A stretch of DNA of 64,000 bases. Origin: Arthrobacter sp. 9V (GTDB lineage: Bacteria; Actinomycetota; Actinomycetes; Actinomycetales; Micrococcaceae). Below are positions 16,845-24,763 of the stretch, in pieces. The DNA lies in NCBI RefSeq assembly GCF_902506065.1, contig NZ_LR732912.1, forward strand, positions 528,529 to 592,528, read 5' to 3'. Positions within the stretch are counted from its first letter, which is position 1, and every line of letters begins with the position of its first letter. A program made the position numbers and the translations under genes. A model generated the notes under the pieces. That model was not told the DNA's origin and ran no database searches. It saw only the letters and a list, made by a program, of their open reading frames with translations.

Positions 16845-17693
16845 ATGACTACCAACGAGTACCCCGTTGTCCTGAACAAGACCAGCTTCGAAGCCGGCAA
16901 CGCGGATGTGGTGGATTCCAACGTCAACGTGGTGAACCACATGTACCAAGAGCTCCTCAACAGCGACGAAATTGCGGCCCCTGCGCTCAACAGCTACTTT
17001 GTGGACTTCTACCTCACACAGGCACTGTCCGGCGGTTTCGCACAGTACGTCTTCACCGCGCCGGAGCGTGAAGAAGTGGACGCCTACGTCCGCTCGGGCC
17101 TAGAAGAGATGGGTGCCAGCCGGCATCTTGACCTCTTCAACAGGACCGCCGCCGCCTTTGATGCGTTGACCGAGGAGGAAGCCGAGGCCTACCTCGACGG
17201 CGAACTGGACGAATCCGAAACCCCGCCTGCCGCTGTTGTTACCTTGGACGAGCTCGACGGCGAATTTGAAGCGCTGCTCGAAGAAGAGGACATCATCGAG
17301 CTCAACGGCGCCTACCTCCGCGACCAGTCTGCCCTGTTGGTTCTCACTGACGAAGAAATCGAAGAGCACATCACCCAGCGCGTCGCCCTCATCCCGGACC
17401 TTGCCGAACGCCAAGCCGAAGCCGACGAAGAAGCCCTCGCCAACGCCCCCGAGTTCGAGGTCATCATCCGCGAACTCTGTGACGTTGCCGGCTACGCCCT
17501 GGAAAAGATCACCATGGGCGACCCCAACTACGAGCACGACGGCGTGAAGACCCTCGCCTGGCACTTCTCCACCGACCACGGCGACTACCTCATGATCGAA
17601 GACGACGACGAGGCCTTCATGATCCACCCTGAAACCAAGGAAATCATCGCGGCCGTAGAGTTCGAAGAGTCCGAGGAATTCGCCGACGCCTAG
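16845..17693 (+). CDS. Acidic DMP19/DUF4375-like protein
   Basis: 282-aa soluble protein, strongly acidic throughout (runs such as ALLEEEDIIEL, MIEDDDEAFMI, EFEESEEF). The segment near residues 40-60 (NSYFVDFYLTQALSGGFAQYVF) resembles the conserved core of the DMP19/DUF4375 family, named for a Neisseria DNA-mimic protein; similarity is by eye. The C-terminal part (about 190-282) looks like a second, immunity- or Smi1-like domain but I cannot name it. GAGGA is 7 nt upstream of the ATG. Transcribed divergently from the SNF2 helicase with a 165-bp shared promoter region, which suggests related function. Confidence 0.65.
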   Translation: MTTNEYPVVLNKTSFEAGNADVVDSNVNVVNHMYQELLNSDEIAAPALNSYFVDFYLTQALSGGFAQYVFTAPEREEVDAYVRSGLEEMGASRHLDLFNRTAAAFDALTEEEAEAYLDGELDESETPPAAVVTLDELDGEFEALLEEEDIIELNGAYLRDQSALLVLTDEEIEEHITQRVALIPDLAERQAEADEEALANAPEFEVIIRELCDVAGYALEKITMGDPNYEHDGVKTLAWHFSTDHGDYLMIEDDDEAFMIHPETKEIIAAVEFEESEEFADA

Positions 17694-17707
17694 GCCTTGG
17701 TATGCGG

Positions 17708-17907
17708 GCCGAGCGGCCCGGCATCCTCCGGCTTTGCCTGCGGCCGGGCGGCAGACATCCTCCGCGTGTACCCCACCGTCCCCCTAGCCTCGCAAGCTCG
17801 GCCAGGGAACCCTGACGGCGTGGGCCCACCTTGCGCTTTAACGCACGCTTCCGGATGCCTGCCGTCCTGCCGTTGGACGCACGCTTCCGGATGCCGGGCC
17901 GCTCGGC
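17708..17907. repeat. 200-bp element with 19-bp perfect terminal inverted repeats (MITE-like)
   Basis: GCCGAGCGGCCCGGCATCC (17708-17726) is the exact reverse complement of 17889-17907. Inside, ACGCACGCTTCCGGATGCC occurs at 17841-17859 and again at 17877-17895, with a diverged inverted counterpart near 17750-17770. No transposase ORF and no obvious target duplication. It fills most of the 290-bp gap between the DMP19-like gene and the ABC permease. It is either a non-autonomous mobile element or a REP-like structured repeat. Confidence 0.6.
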
Positions 17908-17969
17908 GGTTCATCCCCATGCGTGTCGACGAATTCACGGCTTCGTGTGATGAGGGGGAGTGGCGTGAG

Positions 17970-17975
17970 TAGACT
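17970..17975 (+). promoter_or_regulatory. Putative -10 element of a leaderless transcript
   Basis: TAGACT ends 6 nt before the GTG at 17982, which would place the transcription start on the start codon. No ribosome-binding site precedes that GTG, in keeping with a leaderless mRNA. Confidence 0.45.
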
Positions 17976-17981
17976 CGATCG

Positions 17982-18776
17982 GTGCGTGCGTATTGGGAAC
18001 TGGCCAGGTCATCTTTCCGCCGCCATTCCACGTACCGTACTGCCGCCGTCGCCGGTGCTTTCACCAACTCCGTTTTTGGGCTCATCCGGGCGTCGCTGCT
18101 GCTAAGCGCTATTACGACGGCGGGCGGCGCCATTGGCGGATACTCGGCTATGGAGGCGGCCACTTACGTGTGGCTGGGCCAGGCGCTCCTGGCACCTTTG
18201 GGGCTCTTCGGGAACGCTGAGCTGGCCGGGCGCGTGAAGTCGGGGGACATCGCCGTCGACCTGTCCCGATCGGTCAACCTGACCGCATCATATTGGGCGC
18301 AAGACCTGGGGCGCGCCGCGTTCGATGTTCTGCCGCGCGGTTTGCCGCCGCTCATCGTCGGCGCCCTGGTGACAGGCCTGGCGATGCCGGGTAGTCCTGG
18401 ACCGTACCTGCTGGGATTCGTGTCCATCCTCGCTGCCGTGTCCCTGAACTTTTTGGGCTTCTTCGCCATCAACCTGCTTGCCTTCTGGGTGCTCGAGATC
18501 CGGGGATTCTGGATGCTGTACATGGTCCTCATGAACCTGCTGTCCGGGTTCCTGGTCCCGGTGACGTGGTTTCCGGACTGGCTGCTTGATTTCGCCCGGG
18601 CCACACCGTTCCCGTCCATGCTGCAGACGCCGGTGGACATTCTTGCCGGAAGGACCGACGGCGGTGAGAGCCTTGCGATGGTTGGCATCCAACTTCTGTG
18701 GCTGGCCGTGCTGCTGATCATTGTGCAGACGATGGTCCGCTTCGGCTCGCGGCGGTTGGTGGTGCAAGGTGGCTAG
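17982..18776 (+). CDS. ABC-2 family transporter permease (first subunit)
   Basis: Inner-membrane permease, 264 aa with about six transmembrane helices (e.g. LIRASLLLSAITTAGGA, GFVSILAAVSLNFLGFFAI, LLIIVQTMVRFGS). Resembles the ABC-2/DUF990-type permeases that work in pairs with one ATPase. GTG 17982 is the only sensible start: an upstream stop closes the frame and there is a TAGACT -10 box 6 nt before it. Overlaps the second permease by 8 nt; the ATPase follows, giving a complete exporter. Substrate unknown. Confidence 0.83.
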   Translation: MRAYWELARSSFRRHSTYRTAAVAGAFTNSVFGLIRASLLLSAITTAGGAIGGYSAMEAATYVWLGQALLAPLGLFGNAELAGRVKSGDIAVDLSRSVNLTASYWAQDLGRAAFDVLPRGLPPLIVGALVTGLAMPGSPGPYLLGFVSILAAVSLNFLGFFAINLLAFWVLEIRGFWMLYMVLMNLLSGFLVPVTWFPDWLLDFARATPFPSMLQTPVDILAGRTDGGESLAMVGIQLLWLAVLLIIVQTMVRFGSRRLVVQGG

Positions 18777-19608
18777 CTCCCGTGCCTTACATGATCCCCA
18801 CGCTCCGGTCACCAACCTGGTGCTCCTCAGGCTGTTGGTCTCCGCGAGATTGCGCTCGCAACTCGCCTACCGGGGCAGCTTCCTCTCAGACGTCGCTGGC
18901 CAGGTCCTCCTGGGCCTGACGGAGTTTGTTGAACTGTACGCGATTGTCCACAACGTCTCCTCGTTCGGCGGTATGACCTTTGCGCAGACACTCCTGGTGT
19001 TCGGACTCGCATCCGTAGCATTCGCGCTGGGTGACCTGCTCCTGGGGGAGACGGACGCCATGTCCGAGACCATCAGGTCCGGGAAGCTGGAGGTGCTCTT
19101 GGTGAGGCCCCTTCCTGTGCTGCTTCAGCTCGCCACATCCGACTTCCAACTGAGACGCGTTGGCCGTTTGATCTTCGCTCTGGCGGCCTTGGCTGCGGCC
19201 CTGCTGTTCGCCGACATCACGTGGGATCCAGGCAAAGTACTGCTCGCCCTGATCACGCCGTTGGCTGGGGCGGCGATCTTCTGTGCGCTCTTCCTCGGGG
19301 CTGGAGCCATGCAGTTCTGGATCCTTGACGGCAGACAATTCGCCAACGCATTCACCTACGGGGGCCGGTACGTTGCCTCCATGCCCGGAGCGGCGTTGTT
19401 CTTCCCGATCCAGATCTTCTTCACTTTTGTTATCCCGGCTACGCTCGTGGCCTACGCACCCAGCCTGGTCATTCTCGGCCTCAACGGACCGGCCGGAATC
19501 CCGGCGTGGACGGGCTGGCTGGGACTGCCGGCCGCCGTCGTCCTCAGCGGACTCATGCTGCTCCTTTGGCGGGCAGCCATCAAAAAGTACACCGGCGCAG
19601 GAGGCTGA
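18769..19608 (+). CDS. ABC-2 family transporter permease (second subunit)
   Basis: Second membrane subunit of the same exporter, about 279 aa with six predicted transmembrane helices. It carries the DUF990-like pattern (LLGETDAMSETIRSGKLEVLLVRPLPVLLQ), in which the polar segment between helices 2 and 3 is conserved between the two permeases: compare GNAELAGRVKSGDIAVDLSRSV in the first subunit. GTG 18769 is preferred because it lies 8 nt inside the preceding gene and precedes a typical short cytoplasmic N-terminus; an in-frame GTG at 18820 is an alternative. Confidence 0.82.
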   Translation: MASSRALHDPHAPVTNLVLLRLLVSARLRSQLAYRGSFLSDVAGQVLLGLTEFVELYAIVHNVSSFGGMTFAQTLLVFGLASVAFALGDLLLGETDAMSETIRSGKLEVLLVRPLPVLLQLATSDFQLRRVGRLIFALAALAAALLFADITWDPGKVLLALITPLAGAAIFCALFLGAGAMQFWILDGRQFANAFTYGGRYVASMPGAALFFPIQIFFTFVIPATLVAYAPSLVILGLNGPAGIPAWTGWLGLPAAVVLSGLMLLLWRAAIKKYTGAGG

Positions 19609-19609
19609 C

Positions 19610-20587
19610 ATGCCCATCATTGAGGTAGAAAATCTGAGCCGCGAGTTCCAAGTCATGGAACCCATGGGCAGGTTCCGGCGACGCAAAAAGACCGTTCACG
19701 CAGTCCGGGGCATTGATTTCAACGTGGAACCCGGAGAAGCGGTGGGGTATATCGGAGCCAACGGTGCCGGGAAGTCCACCACCATCAAGATGTTGACCGG
19801 TGTGCTGGTGCCAAGCTCAGGGCGCGTGAGCGTTTGCGGGTTCAACCCCGTACCGCAGCGTAAAGCGCTGGCCCGGAAGATCGGCGTCGTGTTCGGGCAG
19901 CGTTCACAGCTCTGGTGGGACCTGCCGCTGCAGGACTCTTACCCGATCCTCGGTGCCATGCACCGTATGCCCGAGGCCGATTGGAAGCCACGGTTCCGCG
20001 AACTCGCCGAGCAGATGGATCTGGGGGAGTTCCTCACTACGCCTGTCCGGCAGCTATCGCTAGGCCAGCGTATGCGCGGCGAGGTTGCCGCTGCCCTGCT
20101 GCACCGGCCGGAGCTGGTGATCCTGGACGAGCCCACCATTGGTCTGGACATGATCAGCAAGGAGAAACTGCGCCAGTTCCTGGACGCCGAGCGTCGGGAA
20201 AATGGCACCACGCTGCTGCTCACCACCCACGACATGAGTGATATCCAGCGTCTGTGCCAACGCGTACTGGTAGTCGACGACGGCGCCATCGCCTACGACG
20301 GCCCGCTTACCGGGTTGGCTGACGTCGCCGGAGCCGTCCGCACCATGGTGGTTGACCTCGCCTCTCCCGTGCACTCGGCTGATCTCTTTGCGCTGCCCGA
20401 TGGCGCCGTCCATGAAGGTATTGAGGCCGAAGGGATCCGGCACAGCGTCTCCTTCGACCCCCGCAGGCTCTCAGCGGCCGCCGTTCTGGCTGCCATCTCC
20501 GGCACGGCCGAGGTCGCCGACCTGTCACTGCACGAGCCGGACATCGAGCACCTGGTCCGGCAGTTGTATGGGAGCGCCCGGCGGTAG
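19610..20587 (+). CDS. ABC transporter ATP-binding protein
   Basis: Nucleotide-binding subunit powering the two upstream permeases. Walker A GANGAGKSTT (about residue 48), Q-loop region VVFGQRSQLWWDLP, signature LSLGQRMRGE, Walker B LVILDEPTIGLD and switch His TTHD are all present. The Q-loop WWDLP pattern is typical of ATPases paired with DUF990 permeases. ATG 19610 follows GGAGG (19600-19604) and the preceding stop by one base. 325 aa, with a C-terminal extension of about 75 residues as in family members. Forms one operon with 17982 and 18769. Confidence 0.9.
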   Translation: MPIIEVENLSREFQVMEPMGRFRRRKKTVHAVRGIDFNVEPGEAVGYIGANGAGKSTTIKMLTGVLVPSSGRVSVCGFNPVPQRKALARKIGVVFGQRSQLWWDLPLQDSYPILGAMHRMPEADWKPRFRELAEQMDLGEFLTTPVRQLSLGQRMRGEVAAALLHRPELVILDEPTIGLDMISKEKLRQFLDAERRENGTTLLLTTHDMSDIQRLCQRVLVVDDGAIAYDGPLTGLADVAGAVRTMVVDLASPVHSADLFALPDGAVHEGIEAEGIRHSVSFDPRRLSAAAVLAAISGTAEVADLSLHEPDIEHLVRQLYGSARR

Positions 20588-20628
20588 GGTCTCTGCCTCC
20601 GCCGCCGTGATCGCCGGAACGCTGCTCG

Positions 20629-20652
20629 GATCGCCGGACGTTTCCGGCGATC
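20629..20652. terminator. Hairpin after ABC exporter operon
   Basis: GATCGCCGGA (20629-20638) and TCCGGCGATC (20643-20652) form a perfect 10-bp stem with a CGTT loop. An additional direct copy of the left arm lies at 20609-20618, allowing an alternative pairing. No U-tract. Located between convergent genes. Confidence 0.5.
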
Positions 20653-20679
20653 TGGACGCGTTCCGGCGAGCCCAGTGCG

Positions 20680-20886
20680 CTAGGTGGCGTTGGCTCGCCA
20701 CAGCTTGATGAAGCCCCAGATGATGGACGCTTGCCAGCAGACAAGCAGGCCGATCCAAATCCAGTCCAAACCCCGGTCTAAGGCAGTCATGATCATCGCT
20801 AAAAGACCCAGGGTCCAAGCGGTTTCCTGCAAGACAAGGAATCCCAGGTTCGGCGGGTTCTTCGTGGTGGTTTTCTGGTCTGCCAT
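20680..20886 (-). CDS. Small two-helix membrane protein
   Basis: 68 aa, two predicted transmembrane helices (TAWTLGLLAMIMTAL and WIWIGLLVCWQASIIWGFI) after a short hydrophilic N-terminus. A strong GGGGGAGA lies just upstream of the ATG. No function recognised. Convergent with the ABC exporter and downstream, on the same strand, of the COG4315 lipoprotein gene. Confidence 0.65.
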   Translation of the reverse strand: MADQKTTTKNPPNLGFLVLQETAWTLGLLAMIMTALDRGLDWIWIGLLVCWQASIIWGFIKLWRANAT

Positions 20887-20988
20887 GTTCTCTCCCCCGA
20901 TGAGTGGCTTGCAGTCTAGCGGATCGGGTCCATGGCTTGGGTGACTGTGATGGACGTGGCAGGCTTCCCGCGAACCCGGCCCCAGGTC

Positions 20989-21546
20989 TTAGTAGCCCGA
21001 ACCAGCAGCGCCCTTGATCATCTCCCCGGTGGGGCTGACCAGGTACCAGACACCGCCCACGCCCTGACCCGTCACGTCCCCTGGAGCTTTGTCCTTGGCG
21101 TAGTAGTAGAGCGGCATACCGTTGAGAGTCACATGCTTCTTTCCGTCAGGTGAGGCGATGGTTCCCACGGTCCCGGTGACCCCATCAACTGAGGGAGCAT
21201 CAGAGGTGGTTGTGAATATTGGCCATGCGACCAGGCAGGCTTCCGTGCAGGCACTGGTTCCCGAGTCCTTGACGTCCTTGGTGAAGAAATAGAGGCTCAT
21301 GCCTTTGCTGTCCGTCACGATCTGCCCGGCGCTGGAAGAGGACACTTTCATTTCCGTACCGGAGGCAGCAGTGCTGGCGTTCATGCTGGGGGATGCATCC
21401 ATGCCGGGGGACGCGGAGGTAGCGGCCGCGGAAGACGAAGCCGCCGGTGGCGGAGTAGTTGTAGTAGTTCCCGGGCTTCCACCACAACCGGCCAATGCGG
21501 CGCTCAGGATCAATGCACCGAATCCAAAACTGAGTGGTTTCTTCAT
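20989..21546 (-). CDS. COG4315-type repeat lipoprotein
   Basis: Secreted lipid-anchored protein of 185 aa. N-terminal signal with lipobox LAGC, then a low-complexity Thr/Ser/Ala linker, then two copies of the Y-x-aromatic-x-x-D repeat (GMSLYFFTKD and GMPLYYYAKD) separated by a Cys pair (SACTEACLVAWP). The family is predicted to be extracytoplasmic, and its role is unclear (haem- or redox-related in some reports). Its promoter carries the same ECF-type motif as the divergent sigma gene, so it is probably the main target of that sigma factor. Confidence 0.85.
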   Translation of the reverse strand: MKKPLSFGFGALILSAALAGCGGSPGTTTTTPPPAASSSAAATSASPGMDASPSMNASTAASGTEMKVSSSSAGQIVTDSKGMSLYFFTKDVKDSGTSACTEACLVAWPIFTTTSDAPSVDGVTGTVGTIASPDGKKHVTLNGMPLYYYAKDKAPGDVTGQGVGGVWYLVSPTGEMIKGAAGSGY

Positions 21547-21594
21547 GTCTAGCTCCTTTGACGAGCCGGCCGGGATGGGTCGGCGCTAACCCCT

Positions 21595-21621
21595 ACGACG
21601 TCGGTGGGGGAAGAATGGTTC
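21595..21621 (-). promoter_or_regulatory. ECF sigma promoter of the lipoprotein gene
   Basis: On the minus strand GAACC (21621-21617), then 16 nt, then CGTCGT (21600-21595). This is the classic ECF -35 AAC / -10 CGT layout and matches the sigma gene's own promoter in both boxes and spacing. Confidence 0.7.
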
Positions 21622-21628
21622 ACGGAGC

Positions 21629-21656
21629 TGAACCTTTTCCTTGCGCACGTCGTCGT
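21629..21656 (+). promoter_or_regulatory. ECF sigma promoter (autoregulatory) of the sigma gene
   Basis: TGAACC (21629-21634), 16-nt spacer, CGTCGT (21651-21656), about 35 bp upstream of the sigma factor ATG. Identical motif to the opposing lipoprotein promoter. Confidence 0.7.
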
Positions 21657-21690
21657 ATAAGCGAGGGGCAGCCGAAAGAGGGAGGTGGCT

Positions 21691-22188
21691 ATGCCGTTGG
21701 ACGAAGACGTGGTGGCCGCGATTTACCGCGACCACGGCACAGCGCTGAAACGCTTCGTTCTGAGCTGCACCTCCGATGCCCATCAGGCCGACGACGTCGT
21801 TCAGGAAACCATCCTTAAGGTGTGGCAGCACGCTCCTCAGATCACGGGAAGCCTGCGCAGCTACCTCTTCCGCACGGCGCGTAACGTCATCATTGACAAC
21901 TACAGGAAGGCCCAGCGCCGCCCTTCCGAAGCAGGCGAACAGGACCTCCCGGACCATCCCGCGACGGAGCGCGTTGACGAACTACTGAACAGGGTCCTCA
22001 TGGAGGAAGCTTTGCTGCGGCTCAGTCATGAACACCGCCAGGTTTTGGTGGCGCTCCACTACCAGAGGTTCACCGTCAGTGAAGCAGCACTTGAACTGAA
22101 CATCCCGGCGGGAACCGTGAAGTCCCGGGCTTTCTACGCAGTGAAAGCCCTCCGAACGATCCTTGATGAAATGGAGGTGGAACGATGA
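21691..22188 (+). CDS. ECF sigma factor, SigK-like
   Basis: Alternative sigma factor of about 165 aa with only regions 2 and 4. Region 2: AHQADDVVQETILKVWQHA and SYLFRTARNVIIDNYRK; region 4: ALLRLSHEHRQVLVALHYQ and SEAALELNIPAGTVKSRAFYAVKALR. ATG 21691 is preferred over the in-frame GTG 21685 because GGAGG (21681-21685) is correctly spaced. Coupled by ATGA overlap to a zinc-binding anti-sigma gene. The sigK symbol is not assigned because subgroup membership is only by resemblance. Confidence 0.88.
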   Translation: MPLDEDVVAAIYRDHGTALKRFVLSCTSDAHQADDVVQETILKVWQHAPQITGSLRSYLFRTARNVIIDNYRKAQRRPSEAGEQDLPDHPATERVDELLNRVLMEEALLRLSHEHRQVLVALHYQRFTVSEAALELNIPAGTVKSRAFYAVKALRTILDEMEVER

Positions 22189-22859
22189 ACGAGAACTCCG
22201 TCCACCAACTGCTGGGCGCCTACCTGCTGGGTGGGCTGGAGCTCCAGGAGGCGCGCACGTTCGAAGACCACCTCGCCAAATGCGCGCAATGCCGCAATGA
22301 GTTGGAGCAGTTGGAGAGCTTGCCGGCTTTGCTCGATGCCGTTCCCGCGGCTGACGCAGTGGCCCTCACTGTCGCTGGAGGTGTGAACGCACTCTCGCTG
22401 CTGGAACCCGAACCCGAGGCATTACCGGAGAAGGTCCTGGTGGACTTGTCAGCTCGCAGGCGGAAATCACGACGCCGGTGGGCAGCTTTGGTGGGCGCGG
22501 TTGCCGCTGCTTGCCTTGCCGTTGGTTTCCTTGCCGGGCCGCTGCTGAACCAGCCGCCGAAGCCGGACGCCAGCTACTCGGTCCAGTCCGACGACGGGCT
22601 GCAGCTGACCGTGGGCATGGTGAAGAAGAACTGGGGGACGGAGCTCGAGGTTGAGGGCCGGTCCATGCCGCTGGAGGGCACCCTTTACCTTTGGGTCAAG
22701 GGCCGGGACGGCGCTGAAGAACGCACCTGCGGATGGACGGCCACAGCCAGCGGCCGGATCAAGATCACCGGTGCCACGCCGGTACAGTTGGCCGGCATCG
22801 CCGGGGTTGAGCTTCGCGATGAAGCCCAGAAGACGGTGGCCTCGATTTCGGTGCCGTAA
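22185..22859 (+). CDS. Anti-sigma factor with ZAS motif (RskA-like)
   Basis: Membrane anti-sigma factor, 224 aa. Cytoplasmic N-terminus with zinc-binding H29-x3-C33-x2-C36 (HLAKCAQC), one transmembrane helix near residues 98-120 (WAALVGAVAAACLAVGFLAG), and an extracytoplasmic RskA-type C-terminal domain. Known role of the family: hold the cognate sigma factor at the membrane until regulated proteolysis. Start overlaps the sigma stop by 4 nt, giving near-equimolar production. Confidence 0.88.
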   Translation: MNENSVHQLLGAYLLGGLELQEARTFEDHLAKCAQCRNELEQLESLPALLDAVPAADAVALTVAGGVNALSLLEPEPEALPEKVLVDLSARRRKSRRRWAALVGAVAAACLAVGFLAGPLLNQPPKPDASYSVQSDDGLQLTVGMVKKNWGTELEVEGRSMPLEGTLYLWVKGRDGAEERTCGWTATASGRIKITGATPVQLAGIAGVELRDEAQKTVASISVP

Positions 22860-22883
22860 CAGGCAGGTTCTTGCGAGGAAACC

Positions 22884-23378
22884 TTAGCGTTCAGTAACTC
22901 CGGTGCCCTGCGCGCGCAGCTCTGCTACCAAGGTCTCGTCCTCGCAGGCCCGGGCAAACGCCTCAATGCGACGCTCAATTTCCCTGCCCAGGACCCAACT
23001 TCCGATCCTCTCGGCCACAGGTTTCAGGAGGGCCGGGCGGCAGGAGAAGGTGTATTTCCAGACTGTCCGGGTGCCGCCGTCGTCCGGGGTGAATCTCCAG
23101 CCACCTCCAAAATTCTCAAAGAACCACGGCCCCGAAACCATGGTCATCCCTACATTCCTGGGAGGCATGAAGGAGACGTACTCGCTGACCATCTTCAAGC
23201 CCATACGGGAGACAGTCCGTGTTCTGACGCCTTTGCCGGCTGCTTTCGCGCCATCCAAAAAGGCTTGGGCAGAAATAAACGGATCCCATTTGAGCCGGAA
23301 TTCTCCGGTGGTCTGGGAGAGGGCGAAGGCTGTTTCCGGATCCAGCCGGATGAACCGTTCGGCGCGTACCTGCGGCAT
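22884..23378 (-). CDS. SRPBCC family protein (polyketide cyclase/dehydrase-like)
   Basis: 164-aa soluble protein of the START/SRPBCC fold: RFIRLDPETAFALSQTTGEFRLKWDPFI at the N-terminus, a central GGGWRFTPDDGGTRTVWKYTFSCRP strand pair and a long amphipathic C-terminal helix (GREIERRIEAFARACEDE). Such proteins bind hydrophobic ligands; no catalytic role can be assigned. Start ATG directly abuts the stop of the upstream membrane-protein gene, so the two are cotranscribed. Confidence 0.75.
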   Translation of the reverse strand: MPQVRAERFIRLDPETAFALSQTTGEFRLKWDPFISAQAFLDGAKAAGKGVRTRTVSRMGLKMVSEYVSFMPPRNVGMTMVSGPWFFENFGGGWRFTPDDGGTRTVWKYTFSCRPALLKPVAERIGSWVLGREIERRIEAFARACEDETLVAELRAQGTGVTER

Positions 23379-23771
23379 TTAGGACCCCTGACCTGAACCG
23401 AGTACCAGAAACACCATGAAGAGGATGCCAAAAATGTTGACTGCCATGATGGCCAATCCGATGATTCCCGTGATGCGCCCGGCATTCATGCGGCCAGCCC
23501 GAAAGACGGCGATCAGCCCACTCACCACAGCAACAAGAGCCAGCACCACCGCAATCCCCGCCAGGACAAGCGCACCAACCCACCACGAGTCGTTGCCCTC
23601 GTTATAACGGCTCATGGCCGATGCTACTGCTGCGATCCCCAAGGGAATGCTCACAATCGCCGCGACCGGCGAGAGCACGGCAGCGATGATGCTGGTAATG
23701 CCTGCACCCAGCCCCTGGTTCCCGGCACGTTGCGGCTGCTGGTAGTACTCGATCGGCGGCTGATAGCTCAT
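23379..23771 (-). CDS. DUF4190-like small membrane protein
   Basis: 130 aa with a short cytoplasmic Gln/Tyr/Pro-rich N-terminus (QPPIEYYQQPQ) and three to four transmembrane helices (IIAAVLSPVAAIVSIPLGIAA, WWVGALVLAGIAVVLALVAVVSGL, GIIGLAIMAVNIFGILFMVFLV). Pattern matches DUF4190-type actinobacterial membrane proteins. ATG 23771 begins the recognisable protein; upstream in-frame ATG 23819 lies within the trmB stop region and is less likely. Function unknown. Confidence 0.7.
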   Translation of the reverse strand: MSYQPPIEYYQQPQRAGNQGLGAGITSIIAAVLSPVAAIVSIPLGIAAVASAMSRYNEGNDSWWVGALVLAGIAVVLALVAVVSGLIAVFRAGRMNAGRITGIIGLAIMAVNIFGILFMVFLVLGSGQGS

Positions 23772-23793
23772 GTTTTTCCCCAAAGTCCGTCGG

Positions 23794-24699
23794 CTAAAGC
23801 TTGCGGTACGTGAGGTCAAAGATCATGCGCCCGGCCTCGTGGGCTTTATTCTCAAAACTTGTCCGGATGCGGCCATCAAACCGTGGCGCCCAACCGCCTT
23901 CTTCATCCACACCCTGGTTCGGCCCGGTGTGCTCCGTACTGACCGGCGCGCGACCTTCCCGGACGGGCGCACCGCCCACAACAGACTCGACGCCGGACTG
24001 CCACACTTGCGTCAACGGGCTCTCCTCGCCGCTGCGCTCGCCTTCGTGCATGTTCTCGAACTCCGTGGAGTCTGCCAGAACCTCGCGGACGTGTACTGCG
24101 TAGTTTGACCAGTCAGTAGCGATCCGCCAGTAACCACCCTTTTCGAGCGCCTTGGCAGCTACCGAAGCGAAGGCAGGCTGGATGAGGCGGCGCTTGTGGT
24201 GGCGCGCCTTGTGCCACGGATCCGGGAAGAACACCCACAGTTCGCTGACCGAGCCTTCCGGGAGCATGGACTCCAGGACCTCGGGGGCATTGGCTTCCAC
24301 CACCCGCACGTTGGTCAGCCCGCGGCTGTTGATCTTGATGATGGTGTTGGCAAGGCCCGGGGTATAGACCTCCACTGCGAGGAAGTCCTTGTCCGGGTTC
24401 TGCTCTGCGGCATGAACCACGGCGTCGCCCAGGCCGGAACCGATCTCCACGATCAGGGGTGCCTTGCGCCCAAACACTGCCTCGGCGTCGAACGTGTAAT
24501 CGGGGTGCACCGAGGTGTTGGCAACATGGCGTGGGACTTGGATGGCCCAGCGCTCGGCGTGCTCTTCCCAGGCGGCCTGTCGACGTCCCTGCAAACGGGT
24601 GCCGCGGCGCACAAAGCTGACTGGTCGGCCACCATAGGTGCCGAAGGAGGCCTGGCTGCCGGGGGTCACGGGTCTCGGGGAATCTGGAGTTTCACTCAT
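23794..24699 (-). CDS. trmB: tRNA (guanine-N7-)-methyltransferase
   Basis: Methylates G46 of tRNA using S-adenosylmethionine. Seen: SAM-binding EIGSGLGDAVVHAA near residue 92, LAVEVYTPGLANTI, the family signature VSELWVFFPDPWHKARHHKRRL (about 155-178), GGYWRIATDW and a C-terminal TSFENKAHEAGRMIFDL. 301 aa, somewhat longer than E. coli TrmB through an N-terminal extension and an insert before the last motif, as is common in actinobacteria. ATG 24699 is used. Confidence 0.93.
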   Translation of the reverse strand: MSETPDSPRPVTPGSQASFGTYGGRPVSFVRRGTRLQGRRQAAWEEHAERWAIQVPRHVANTSVHPDYTFDAEAVFGRKAPLIVEIGSGLGDAVVHAAEQNPDKDFLAVEVYTPGLANTIIKINSRGLTNVRVVEANAPEVLESMLPEGSVSELWVFFPDPWHKARHHKRRLIQPAFASVAAKALEKGGYWRIATDWSNYAVHVREVLADSTEFENMHEGERSGEESPLTQVWQSGVESVVGGAPVREGRAPVSTEHTGPNQGVDEEGGWAPRFDGRIRTSFENKAHEAGRMIFDLTYRKL

Positions 24700-24763
24700 C
24701 CTTTCCAGAATACTTTGGTTCGGCGGGGTAGTTCGGCCCGAACTCAGCTCTAAAGAACCCGAG

